Notes: a model not told the origin generated them from the sequence alone. A stretch of 6,827 bases of DNA from Syntrophomonadaceae bacterium (GCA_012512295.1 JAAZDI010000348.1:1-6827); one strand, 5' to 3'. Positions 1 through 5,052 are shown, counted from the stretch's first letter. A program made the numbers and translations.

Positions 1-395
1 GTCACAATCCAAACTTTGTCGCCGTTAATGCTACTCTTGAGGTTGACTTATTTGGTCAATGCGCCTCCGAGAGTATTGGTTATCAATATTACAGCGGGAC
101 CGGGGGGCAGGTTGATTTCTGTCGGGGGGCGATGCATTCTCGGGGAGGCAAAAGTTTCCTGGTTCTTCCTTCAACTTATAATCAGGGACGCTGTTCCCGG
201 ATTGTCCCTTATCTCAAGCCGGGTTCTATTGTCTCAGTGACAAAAAATGATGTTGATTATGTGGTTACCGAATATGGGATTGCGCATTTAAGGGGTAAAA
301 ATTTGCGGCAGCGGGCTCAAGAATTAATCGCCATCGCCCATCCTGACTTCCGGATGGAGTTAAGGAAGGAAGCTAAAAAAATGGCCCTTATTTAA
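1..395 (+). CDS. Acetyl-CoA hydrolase / 4-hydroxybutyrate-type CoA-transferase, C-terminal part
   Basis: The 3' end of a gene that begins before the window; the first complete codon is at position 3. The 130 visible residues match the C-terminal domain of the acetyl-CoA hydrolase/transferase family (4-hydroxybutyrate and butyrate:acetate CoA-transferases). Family signatures seen: NPNFVAVNATLEVDLFGQ at the start, SGTGGQVDFCRGA in the middle, then LPSTYN, SRIVPYLKPG, VVTEYGIAHLRGK and IAHPDFR near the end. Known members are cytosolic and move CoA between acyl-CoA and acetate or a similar acid during fermentation or acid uptake. The catalytic glutamate of the family lies upstream and cannot be checked. 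Acyl specificity cannot be told from this part. The gene ends in TAA, and a weak hairpin with a T-rich tail follows about 45 bases later. Confidence 0.93.
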   Translation, partial: HNPNFVAVNATLEVDLFGQCASESIGYQYYSGTGGQVDFCRGAMHSRGGKSFLVLPSTYNQGRCSRIVPYLKPGSIVSVTKNDVDYVVTEYGIAHLRGKNLRQRAQELIAIAHPDFRMELRKEAKKMALI

Positions 396-440
396 ATAAC
401 ACACAGGATGATATATGGTAAGCTCTTTTTATTAGTGATT

Positions 441-479
441 GTGCCTAGCTGGCATAGGTGCTTAGTATAACTTTTTGTT
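441..479 (+). terminator. Weak possible terminator after the CoA-transferase gene
   Basis: GTGCCTA (441-447) pairs with TAGGTGC (455-461) through seven pairs, two of them G-U, around a seven-base loop. A T-rich stretch (CTTTTTGTTTT, from 471) follows, but about nine bases after the stem, which is farther than in a typical intrinsic terminator. It is placed where a terminator for the CoA-transferase gene would be expected. Confidence 0.3.
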
Positions 480-576
480 TTGAGGAGGTCTTTTGGGGGA
501 ATAATATGGAAGGAAGGAAATCTTCGACGTGGTAATCTAGTTGGCCTAACAATTAGTTGTGGATAATCGTTTATCA

Positions 577-594
577 GACCGGTATGAGCCGGTC
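577..594 (+). repeat. Inverted repeat just upstream of the DUF502 gene
   Basis: GACCGG (577-582) and CCGGTC (589-594) form a perfect six-pair stem with a six-base loop, ending 11 bases before the AGGAGG ribosome binding site of the DUF502 gene. No T run follows directly, so it is not a clear terminator. It could be a 5' UTR hairpin or a protein binding site; no function is shown. Confidence 0.4.
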
Positions 595-616
595 TTCCTA
601 GTGCCAGGAGGACTGT

Positions 617-1183
617 ATGAAAAAACTTATTAGTTATTTTATTCAAGGCATTTTAACTTTTTTGCCCATCGCGCTGACGGTTTACATCGTGGTCGCAGTG
701 TTCAAGATAACCGATGGAATTATTGGCAAGTATTTTATTGCTTGGGGAATAGATATCCCTGGCCTTGGCCTGTTAACTTCGTTGATTTTGATTACTTTAG
801 TCGGAGTCTTAAGTAGTTGGTTCTTAAGCCGAAAGATCTTTGTGTTTATTGACCGTATTTTTGGCAATATGCCTTTAGTTAAAATGGTTTATTCTATTAT
901 TAAGGATACCGTCAACGCCCTTTTGGGCAAGAAGGACTATTTTGGCAAAGTGGCTTTGATTAATTTGCCTGGAGATGACCAGATTAAAATCCTTGGTTTT
1001 GTAACAGCGGAAGAAGCGGAGTGCTTTGGCCTAAAGGATTACGTGGCCGTTTACATTATGCAAAGCATGCAGTGGGCTGGTTTCACGGTTCTAATTCCTA
1101 AGGAACGGGTTGAACTGATAGATGTAAAAACTGAACAGGCTTTACAATTCATTGTCTCAGCCGGAATTACCGGCAAGGATTAG
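617..1183 (+). CDS. DUF502 family integral membrane protein
   Basis: A 188-residue protein matching the DUF502 family, whose biochemical role is not established in bacteria. It has two hydrophobic segments, about residues 7-29 (FIQGILTFLPIALTVYIVV) and 48-70 (PGLGLLTSLILITLVGVLSS), with a short loop between them. A conserved block, IFGNMPLVKMVYSIIKD, follows at about 81-97, and a soluble beta-rich C-terminal domain of about 90 residues comes after it. This order of two membrane helices, the NMPLVKMVYS block and a cytosolic domain is typical of the family, and the length is normal. The start is well supported: AGGAGG at 606-611 lies five bases before ATG. The gene appears to be monocistronic, since a good terminator follows about 40 bases after the stop codon. 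Confidence 0.9.
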   Translation: MKKLISYFIQGILTFLPIALTVYIVVAVFKITDGIIGKYFIAWGIDIPGLGLLTSLILITLVGVLSSWFLSRKIFVFIDRIFGNMPLVKMVYSIIKDTVNALLGKKDYFGKVALINLPGDDQIKILGFVTAEEAECFGLKDYVAVYIMQSMQWAGFTVLIPKERVELIDVKTEQALQFIVSAGITGKD

Positions 1184-1220
1184 AGGAAAATAATCTGCCT
1201 GAGAACGATAGATTTTAATT

Positions 1221-1252
1221 AGATAGCCGTCTTAAAATCGGTTATTTTTTTT
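1221..1252 (+). terminator. Intrinsic terminator of the DUF502 gene
   Basis: ATAGCCG (1223-1229) pairs with CGGTTAT (1239-1245), with one G-U pair and extension into AG/TT, followed directly by a run of eight T (1245-1252). A second hairpin, GATTTTAA (1211-1218) with TTAAAATC (1232-1239), overlaps and excludes the first; see the findings. Confidence 0.8.
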
Positions 1253-1314
1253 GCTATAATTTAACTGAATTGATTTTTCCGAATATTAAGGACACAATTA
1301 ATTTTTTGTTATTT

Positions 1315-1324
1315 GTCTCGAGAC
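1315..1324. promoter_or_regulatory. Perfect 10-bp palindrome in an AT-rich intergenic region
   Basis: GTCTCGAGAC is a perfect palindrome, flanked after one mismatch by TT/AA, in the otherwise very AT-rich gap (1253-1423) upstream of the unknown gene at 1424. Its place suggests a possible operator, but no regulator is known and no clear sigma-A promoter was found beside it. Confidence 0.25.
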
Positions 1325-1423
1325 TAAAGGAAATGTAGCAAATAAATATAACATTAAAAATATATAAACTATTCCTACAGTTTATTGGTTTGGTGCGTAT
1401 TAATTGAGGGGGTTGGGTTGGCC

Positions 1424-1882
1424 ATGGTTATGAGCCGCGATGAGGCACTGCGGGTAATTCACAAACGCTTTATTTCACCCAGTCAGGCGGCCAAACAATA
1501 CTTGAGGTGGAAAAGTGAATGCGAACGGAAGGCCAAAGACCCACGAAGTCCCTGGAATAATCAGCTTTGTACTCAGGAAGAAAGACAGTGGTTTAGAGAA
1601 TACGATTTACAGAAGTTAGAAGCACTGTGGGTGTTAAGTGAAGGTACTTTATCAGGGGAAAGTTTACCGAGAGAGATGGGGCTTGAAGAAGGGGCTGGTG
1701 AATGTCCGCTGATTCCGGTATTGCGTCGGCTGTATGGTCAAGAAATAGGAAGTGACTTTGGATCTGGCATAACGCTTTGTGGTGTCGTCTGCCCTAAGGT
1801 TTTAGGCACCCGTCAAGTGGCTAAGGATGGGGCCTGTCAAATTCGACTTCGCTTGCTTGGGATTGAGAAGGTATCATTATAA
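1424..1882 (+). CDS. Hypothetical protein, unrecognised
   Basis: I do not recognise this 152-residue protein. The N-terminal two thirds is charged and probably helical (SRDEALRVIHKRF, QAAKQYLRWKSECERKAKD, EERQWFREYDLQKLEALWV). The C-terminal part is richer in Gly and Cys and looks different in character. There is no signal peptide, membrane helix or recognisable catalytic motif. The start is uncertain. A purine-rich GAGGGGG at 1406-1412 could serve TTG at 1418 (5 bases away) or ATG at 1424 (11 bases). ATG is also present at 1430, and an in-frame ATG at 1385 would put the binding site inside the gene. I chose 1424. The next gene begins 44 bases after the stop on the same strand, so the two may be co-transcribed. 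Confidence 0.55.
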   Translation: MVMSRDEALRVIHKRFISPSQAAKQYLRWKSECERKAKDPRSPWNNQLCTQEERQWFREYDLQKLEALWVLSEGTLSGESLPREMGLEEGAGECPLIPVLRRLYGQEIGSDFGSGITLCGVVCPKVLGTRQVAKDGACQIRLRLLGIEKVSL

Positions 1883-1926
1883 GAAGATAATTATGATTTT
1901 ACATTGATTAAAAGGCGGGTGGAAAG

Positions 1927-2157
1927 ATGTGCAATCTTAATACTGGCGAAGGGTCATCTGTAATCCAAGAGATTGTGAAAAAAATAGCTAAACGTAGAAG
2001 TGAGTCACTTCGACAAGCACGCGAACAAAAGCTGGACTGTGTTGAACGAGCATACTTTATGGCCGAAGCGAACGCTTATAATGTTGTGTTAGACATAATT
2101 GCTAATGAATTCGGTGATGAGGCGGTATGGCGTTATACAGCTGAAACCAGGGACTAG
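1927..2157 (+). CDS. Hypothetical small helical protein
   Basis: An unrecognised 76-residue protein, predicted mostly helical and strongly charged. It has a short polar N-terminus, a basic stretch (VKKIAKRRSESLRQAREQK, about residues 17-35) and then an Ala-rich, more acidic helix (ERAYFMAEANAYNVVLDIIANEFGDE). It has only two cysteines (residues 2 and 38) and no membrane segment. GCGGGTGG, ending about six bases before ATG, is an acceptable ribosome binding site. It follows the unknown gene 1424-1882 by 44 bases and may form a two-gene unit with it. The basic helix could contact nucleic acid, but that is only a guess. Confidence 0.6.
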   Translation: MCNLNTGEGSSVIQEIVKKIAKRRSESLRQAREQKLDCVERAYFMAEANAYNVVLDIIANEFGDEAVWRYTAETRD

Positions 2158-2176
2158 AGCGGATTTACCTGACGAC

Positions 2177-2280
2177 AAGTAAGCCTCCTGCTTCTATAAG
2201 GGGGTACATTGTTCAAACTTTAGGTGGAGTTGCAGTCTCCACCTGAAGCCCTGATGTTCAGCGAAGCTGGACGAGTTCAC
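2177..2280 (+). other. Structured non-coding region with three hairpins (possible IS605-type end or RNA)
   Basis: The gap between 2157 and the hydrolase gene holds three stem-loops in about 100 bases: CCTCCT (2184-2189) with AGGGGG (2199-2204, one G-U pair); AGGTGGAG (2222-2229) with CTCCACCT (2237-2244), eight perfect pairs; and GTTCAGC (2256-2262) with GCTGGAC (2266-2272) closing on GAA. The first and third hairpins are each preceded by AAGCC and followed closely by TTCA(C/A). That arrangement resembles, from memory, the right ends (omega-RNA scaffold) of IS200/IS605-type elements. No TnpA or TnpB reading frame is present, so if it is such an end, it is a remnant. It could instead be a 5' UTR element of the hydrolase gene. 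Confidence 0.35.
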
Positions 2281-2308
2281 TATCACTATGCCTAAGGAAG
2301 TGAAAAAG

Positions 2309-3220
2309 ATGAAGTTGCACTGGCCGGCTCAAGTTGAGGAAAAGATCTTCCTCTTAGGGACGCATCATTTTAATAGCTATCTAATTCTAGGGGAACAATA
2401 TGCCTTGATTGAGGCGGGAGTAAGTTGTTCCGCACCTTATATTATTAAGCAATTTGCGGAATTAGGTCTGGATCCTCAGCGTCTGGCGTATATTCTGGTT
2501 ATGCATGCCCATCCTGACCACGTCACTGGGGTTCCCTCTTTACTGGAGGCCTTTCCTCGGGCGAGGGTGGTTGGATCTGCGTTAGCCAAGAAAATTCTTA
2601 GCAAGGAGAAAGCGGTCCGCGCTTTTTATGATGAGGATTTCGCTCTCAGTGCGGCTTTGGTTGCGCGGGGAGAAATAACCAAGCCCCCAGGTAAGCCGGC
2701 GGGCAACACTATTCCGATTCATCTGACAGTTAAAGAGGGGGATGAACTAGAACTAGGAAACGGGGTGTGCTTGAAAGTGTTAGAAACACCCGGTCATAGT
2801 CTTTGCAGCATTAGTGTGTTTTGCCAATCAGCTAGCGCGTTGTTTATATCTGACGCTGGCGGGTTTCAGTCCTCCCCGGACTGTATCTTTCCTTGTTTCT
2901 TTTCTGGATACCAGTTGTACCTGGAATCGCTCCAACGCCTTGAAGAATTGAAGGCTCGAATTTTAGCACCAGCCCACGAAGTTGTCCTGACTGAAGAGGG
3001 ACAGATTCATGACTTTTTTCAAAACACTACAAAGGCAACAAAAGAACTAAAACAATACATTAATGATCAACTGGTGTTAGGTCAGGATACTTCGGAGATT
3101 ATCGACCGGCTGGTCCAGCACTATTATCGGGATAACCTTTCTATTTACTCAAGGCAAAATATTCAAGGCTGTGTCGCTGCCCTAGTAAAGATGGCTAGAG
3201 AGGAAAATTGCAGTGATTAA
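2309..3220 (+). CDS. Metallo-beta-lactamase-fold hydrolase
   Basis: A 303-residue protein of the metallo-beta-lactamase superfamily (glyoxalase II-like / LACTB2-like group). Metal ligands are visible in the expected order: the HxHxDH motif as HAHPDH (residues 66-71), His163 in ETPGHS, Asp182 in ISDAGG and His223 in LAPAHE. Known members bind two metal ions, often zinc or iron, and hydrolyse thioesters, lactones, phosphodiesters or nucleic acids. The substrate here cannot be told. The C-terminal 80 residues after His223 look helical, as in the LACTB2-like branch. An in-frame ATG at 2288 would add seven residues, but no ribosome binding site precedes it. AAGGAAG at 2292-2298 lies ten bases before the ATG at 2309, which I therefore prefer. 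There is no signal peptide, so it is probably cytosolic. It converges on the minus-strand gene at 3245. Confidence 0.9.
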   Translation: MKLHWPAQVEEKIFLLGTHHFNSYLILGEQYALIEAGVSCSAPYIIKQFAELGLDPQRLAYILVMHAHPDHVTGVPSLLEAFPRARVVGSALAKKILSKEKAVRAFYDEDFALSAALVARGEITKPPGKPAGNTIPIHLTVKEGDELELGNGVCLKVLETPGHSLCSISVFCQSASALFISDAGGFQSSPDCIFPCFFSGYQLYLESLQRLEELKARILAPAHEVVLTEEGQIHDFFQNTTKATKELKQYINDQLVLGQDTSEIIDRLVQHYYRDNLSIYSRQNIQGCVAALVKMAREENCSD

Positions 3221-3231
3221 ACACTATATTA

Positions 3232-3257
3232 TTAGGGATACAAGTTAGGGATACAAG
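3232..3257. repeat. Perfect tandem duplication of 13 bp
   Basis: TTAGGGATACAAG occurs twice without a gap (3232-3244 and 3245-3257). The second copy contains the last codons and stop of the minus-strand gene (GLYP, stop); the first lies just outside it, in the 24-base gap between convergent genes. It looks like a replication-slippage duplication with no effect on the reading frame. Confidence 0.9.
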
Positions 3258-3463
3258 CCATGTTTTTGGGCTAAGATGATTCCTTTATCAATTGCTTCAT
3301 CCTTGGAAATCGCCTGGTAAGTCTCTAGTTGAGAGAAGTTAATCTGACCAGGTTTCAAAAGCGCGTATTCGGGCAAGCCGTTTTTTTCCTCTGTTGGGAA
3401 CTTACATAGAGCGATCCAAAATTTCTCGTGGACGTAAACTCGATTGCTATAAATATTAGTCAT
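3245..3463 (-). CDS. Hypothetical 72-residue protein
   Basis: An unrecognised small protein: MTNIYSNRVYVHEKFWIALCKF at the N-terminus, then a polar linker with PTEEKNG, and a C-terminal half containing SQLETYQAISKDEAIDKGIILAQ and ending in HGLYP. The first half looks like beta strands and the second like a helix, so it is probably a small soluble alpha/beta protein. There is no signal peptide, and a single cysteine. A GTG codon at 3472 is also in frame, but it overlaps the ribosome binding site. GGGGAG ends eight bases before the ATG at 3463, so that start is preferred. It stands alone on the minus strand, converges with the hydrolase gene, and has a TATAAT element about 40 bases upstream. 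Confidence 0.65.
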   Translation of the reverse strand: MTNIYSNRVYVHEKFWIALCKFPTEEKNGLPEYALLKPGQINFSQLETYQAISKDEAIDKGIILAQKHGLYP

Positions 3464-3501
3464 ATTATTCACTCCCCAAAGGAGATAGTGTTCACAATCA
3501 C

Positions 3502-3530
3502 ATTATAAACCAAGAAACAGTTTTACGGAA
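3502..3530 (-). promoter_or_regulatory. Possible promoter of the 72-residue protein gene
   Basis: On the minus strand a perfect TATAAT (plus-strand ATTATA at 3502-3507) lies 38 bases upstream of the ATG at 3463. The hexamer 17 bases further upstream is TTCCGT, a poor -35 element, so only the -10 box carries weight. Confidence 0.4.
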
Positions 3531-3655
3531 GTAGGTTACTCTAAATAAATATCTAATTTTTCCGAATTATTTTATTATTAATCAGTATATCGGCTTTAAT
3601 CAAAGAAATTTAGGGTGATGTCTAATTCTAAATAATGAAATAAATCACTAATAGG

Positions 3656-3686
3656 AATGGTGTCACTATATAATGGTGTCACTATA
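3656..3686. repeat. Tandem 15-bp direct repeat
   Basis: AATGGTGTCACTATA is present at 3656-3670 and again at 3672-3686, with a 16-base period. It lies just past the terminator hairpin of the DUF1540 gene on its transcribed (minus) strand. The core TGGTGTCA is partly palindromic (TGTCA/TGGTG does not pair fully). It is probably a local duplication. Confidence 0.85.
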
Positions 3687-3692
3687 GTAGAA

Positions 3693-3713
3693 GACCCGGT
3701 GTAAAACCGGGTC
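3693..3713 (-). terminator. Terminator hairpin of the DUF1540 gene
   Basis: GACCCGGT (3693-3700) and ACCGGGTC (3706-3713) form a perfect eight-pair GC-rich stem with a five-base loop, beginning seven bases after the stop codon of the DUF1540 gene. On the minus strand the tail is TTCTACT, only moderately T-rich, so termination may be incomplete. Confidence 0.65.
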
Positions 3714-3719
3714 CCCTTG

Positions 3720-3968
3720 TTATGACATTCTTCTAATACCATCCCGATTGACTTCATCGGAACCTTTGGTAACGTATGTTTTGCAAGCGGTAGCCATTGA
3801 AGAACCTGCTGCAGCGGAGTTAAGTTGATTAGCCATTGTTGCGTCGATTTCAGCGGGCTGGTTTTCAGCGATACTGTCTGGAGAAACAAGGATTTCGGTA
3901 GCCTGGCACTTATTTCCTTGGCTCCAGTAGTGGCAGTCATTCACTAAACAATGGATGTGTTGATTCAT
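3720..3968 (-). CDS. DUF1540 domain-containing protein
   Basis: An 82-residue protein with the four-cysteine pattern of DUF1540: HCLVNDCHYW (Cys7 and Cys12), GNKCQATEILVS (Cys21) and ATACKTYV (Cys62). The spacing C-x4-C-x8-C, followed by A-x-x-I-x-V and a distant CxT(F/Y), is that of the family. The family is small, common in clostridia and bacilli, and of unknown role; four conserved cysteines suggest metal binding, which is inference. The middle (about residues 38-58) is rich in Ala, Ser and Asn and probably flexible. AGAAAGG, ending nine bases before ATG, is the ribosome binding site. A sigma-A-like promoter lies about 40 bases upstream of the start and a GC-rich hairpin directly after the stop, so the gene appears to be its own transcription unit. 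Confidence 0.88.
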   Translation of the reverse strand: MNQHIHCLVNDCHYWSQGNKCQATEILVSPDSIAENQPAEIDATMANQLNSAAAGSSMATACKTYVTKGSDEVNRDGIRRMS

Positions 3969-4006
3969 TGTATCAAACCTTTCTAAAAATTTAGTTGGAT
4001 AGCATT

Positions 4007-4035
4007 ATTTGATTATTGTTATTTTTCCCTGACAA
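4007..4035 (-). promoter_or_regulatory. Probable sigma-A promoter of the DUF1540 gene
   Basis: On the minus strand, TTGTCA (plus 4030-4035; five of six to consensus), a 17-base spacer and TCAAAT (plus 4007-4012; four of six) lie upstream of the DUF1540 gene. The predicted start of transcription is near 4000, giving a leader of about 30 bases. Confidence 0.5.
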
Positions 4036-4065
4036 TTTAATTATTATGTGAAAGAGGTAAAACCT

Positions 4066-4344
4066 TTAGCGAGTTTTCCATTTTTCAAAGTGATGTTTGT
4101 CTGGACTGGGTTTTTGTTGATCAGGTTCCTGTTTATTACTATTATCTTCGGGTAAAGCTTGGTCATTTAAACCGGTTAAATTGATTGGCGGCAGATACCC
4201 GGTTTCCAAGTCTGTACCATCAGGCGTTTCCTGACTGTCTTGAGCTTGACTAGGTTCTGAGAAAGGCTGATTATAAAATCTATAAGGCTTTCGCAGAATT
4301 GTTTGTCGTGGTTTTATAATTATCACCTCCAGTGATAGAATCAC
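4066..4344 (-). CDS. Low-complexity P/Q/D/E-rich small protein with an unusual start region
   Basis: An unrecognised protein. The C-terminal 70 residues are rich in Pro, Gln, Asp, Glu, Ser and Lys (PFSEPSQAQDSQETPDGTD, NSNKQEPDQQKPSPDKHH) and almost certainly disordered; the N-terminus is basic (KPRQTILRKPYRFYNQ). The coordinates give the longest frame opening with a usual codon (GTG at 4344), but no ribosome binding site precedes that codon. The only strong site in the region, GGAGGTGAT (plus 4322-4330), lies downstream of it in the same frame. At the ideal distance from that site stand ATT (4318-4320) and ATA (4315-4317), not ATG; the GTG at 4324-4326 overlaps the site itself. Translation may therefore start at ATA or ATT, giving 82-84 residues, or an ATG may have been lost. 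Whether the gene is active is uncertain. Confidence 0.5.
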   Translation of the reverse strand: MILSLEVIIIKPRQTILRKPYRFYNQPFSEPSQAQDSQETPDGTDLETGYLPPINLTGLNDQALPEDNSNKQEPDQQKPSPDKHHFEKWKTR

Positions 4345-4400
4345 CCAAGATGATAATGAATATTCTGGTGGACGATCTAATTTAAAATAATCATAAAAAT

Positions 4401-4805
4401 TTATTTTTTCTGAATTCGAATGCCAAAAGTAAACATTCCATCGTATGATTCCGGTTCTTCTTCACGTTCGGTAACAATAAAACCGTTTGATTCGTAAAAT
4501 TCCTTCAAGATATCATGACGTACATCATCTACCGGGGTGATATAGACTTCAATGTCAGGTGAGTTATATTGAGTTTGGCATAGTTTTTTCAATTGTCCGA
4601 TTAGTCGAGACCCAATGCCTAGGCGTCGATATTCTCTTTCAACTTTTAAATAATGAATTTCTGCAAATCCAGCACGATTATTCGGTTCAAAATATAGTAC
4701 ACCTATACACCTGCCATTATTGTTTAATCTTATTTTTCCAAACTCACTTTGATCAAATTCAAGTAAATGGGGAGTATTTTCAATACTAGTAACTTTACAT
4801 AACAT
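4401..4805 (-). CDS. GNAT family N-acetyltransferase
   Basis: A 134-residue single-domain GNAT acetyltransferase, which transfers an acetyl group from acetyl-CoA to an amine. The order of elements is typical. Strands are at about 34-40 (IGVLYFE) and 46-56 (GFAEIHYLKVE). The acetyl-CoA pyrophosphate loop is EREYRRLGIGSRLIGQL (57-72, the R-x-x-G-x-G/A motif as R60-R61-L-G-I-G). A strand follows at 84-90 (DIEVYIT), and motif B is FYESNGFIV (103-111). The length is slightly short, as is common for minimal GNATs. The acceptor substrate cannot be predicted. AGAGG, ending about eight bases before ATG, supports the start. The ribosome binding site lies inside an inverted repeat (4806-4831), and an extended -10 element sits just upstream. 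No clear terminator follows. Confidence 0.92.
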   Translation of the reverse strand: MLCKVTSIENTPHLLEFDQSEFGKIRLNNNGRCIGVLYFEPNNRAGFAEIHYLKVEREYRRLGIGSRLIGQLKKLCQTQYNSPDIEVYITPVDDVRHDILKEFYESNGFIVTEREEEPESYDGMFTFGIRIQKK

Positions 4806-4831
4806 AAGCCCACCCTCTTTCCTGGTGGCTT
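4806..4831 (-). promoter_or_regulatory. Inverted repeat over the ribosome binding site of the GNAT gene
   Basis: AAGCC-C-ACC (4806-4814) pairs with GGTGGCTT (4824-4831): five plus three pairs with a single bulged base and a nine-base loop. It covers part of the GNAT ribosome binding site and ends next to the -10 element. It could act as an operator, or as an mRNA hairpin if transcription starts further upstream. Confidence 0.4.
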
Positions 4832-4832
4832 A

Positions 4833-4841
4833 AGTATAGCA
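4833..4841 (-). promoter_or_regulatory. Possible extended -10 promoter of the GNAT gene
   Basis: On the minus strand TGCTATACT reads as an extended -10 (TGN followed by TATACT; plus-strand AGTATA at 4833-4838), 28 bases upstream of the GNAT ATG. The -35 region is AT-rich without a clear hexamer. Transcription would start near 4826, giving a leader of about 20 bases. Confidence 0.45.
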
Positions 4842-4842
4842 T

Positions 4843-4894
4843 AAATTTTTTAAATTTTCACTAAATTAATCGCAAAAATTTTTTAAGTTTTCAC
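4843..4894. repeat. Two 19-bp direct repeats in an AT-rich spacer
   Basis: AAATTTTTTAAATTTTCAC (4843-4861) and AAATTTTTTAAGTTTTCAC (4876-4894) agree at 18 of 19 positions with a 33-base period, that is about three helical turns. They lie between the GNAT promoter and the tRNA terminator. Confidence 0.8.
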
Positions 4895-4920
4895 CACCAA
4901 ATAGGTTAGCATTTAAACAC

Positions 4921-4950
4921 AAAAAACCTCTGAGCAAATACCCAGAGGTT
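4921..4950 (-). terminator. Intrinsic terminator of tRNA-Gln
   Basis: AACCTCTG (4925-4932) and CAGAGGTT (4943-4950) form a perfect eight-pair stem with a ten-base loop. Read on the minus strand, the stem runs into six T (4921-4926). It begins eight bases after the tRNA 3' end. Confidence 0.9.
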
Positions 4951-4958
4951 ATGTTTTC

Positions 4959-5032
4959 TGGCTGCGGGACTAGGATTCGAACCTAGGCAACATGATCCAG
5001 AGTCATGGGTGCTACCGCTACACCATCCCGCA
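4959..5032 (-). tRNA. tRNA-Gln (anticodon CTG)
   Basis: A complete 74-base tRNA with encoded CCA. The acceptor stem TGCGGGA pairs with TCCCGCA in seven pairs, including the U1-A72 pair typical of tRNA-Gln. The D stem is GTG/CAC with AGCGGTAG in the loop. The anticodon stem CATGA/TCATG holds the loop CTCTGGA, giving anticodon CTG for CAG codons. The T arm CTAGG/CCTAG holds TTCGAAT. The discriminator base is G, as expected for glutamine. It stands alone with its own promoter and terminator rather than in a tRNA cluster. Confidence 0.95.
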
Positions 5033-5052
5033 ATTCATTTATGACTAAAGTT

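Noticed and set aside
16..240. Plus-strand frame inside the CoA-transferase region
   Set aside because: It is a shadow of the CoA-transferase reading frame, which carries all the family motifs.
392..646. Minus-strand frame of 84 codons across the CoA-transferase/DUF502 gap
   Set aside because: It would overlap the DUF502 start and its ribosome binding site on the opposite strand, and no binding site or family likeness supports it.
1273..3567. 12-bp sequence ATTTTTCCGAAT found at 1273-1284 and 3556-3567
   Set aside because: A 12-base AT-rich match is expected by chance at about this frequency in a 6.8-kb AT-rich window; no shared context relative to the genes.
3596..3940. Minus-strand reading frame of 114 codons overlapping the DUF1540 gene
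   Set aside because: It lies in another frame over a gene with a clear family motif, has no ribosome binding site of its own, and its composition looks random.
4051..4068. Short hairpin (AGGT/ACCT with flanking AAA/TTT) over the stop of the low-complexity protein gene as a terminator
   Set aside because: Only four firm pairs plus a bulge and no T run on the minus strand, so it is too weak to call.
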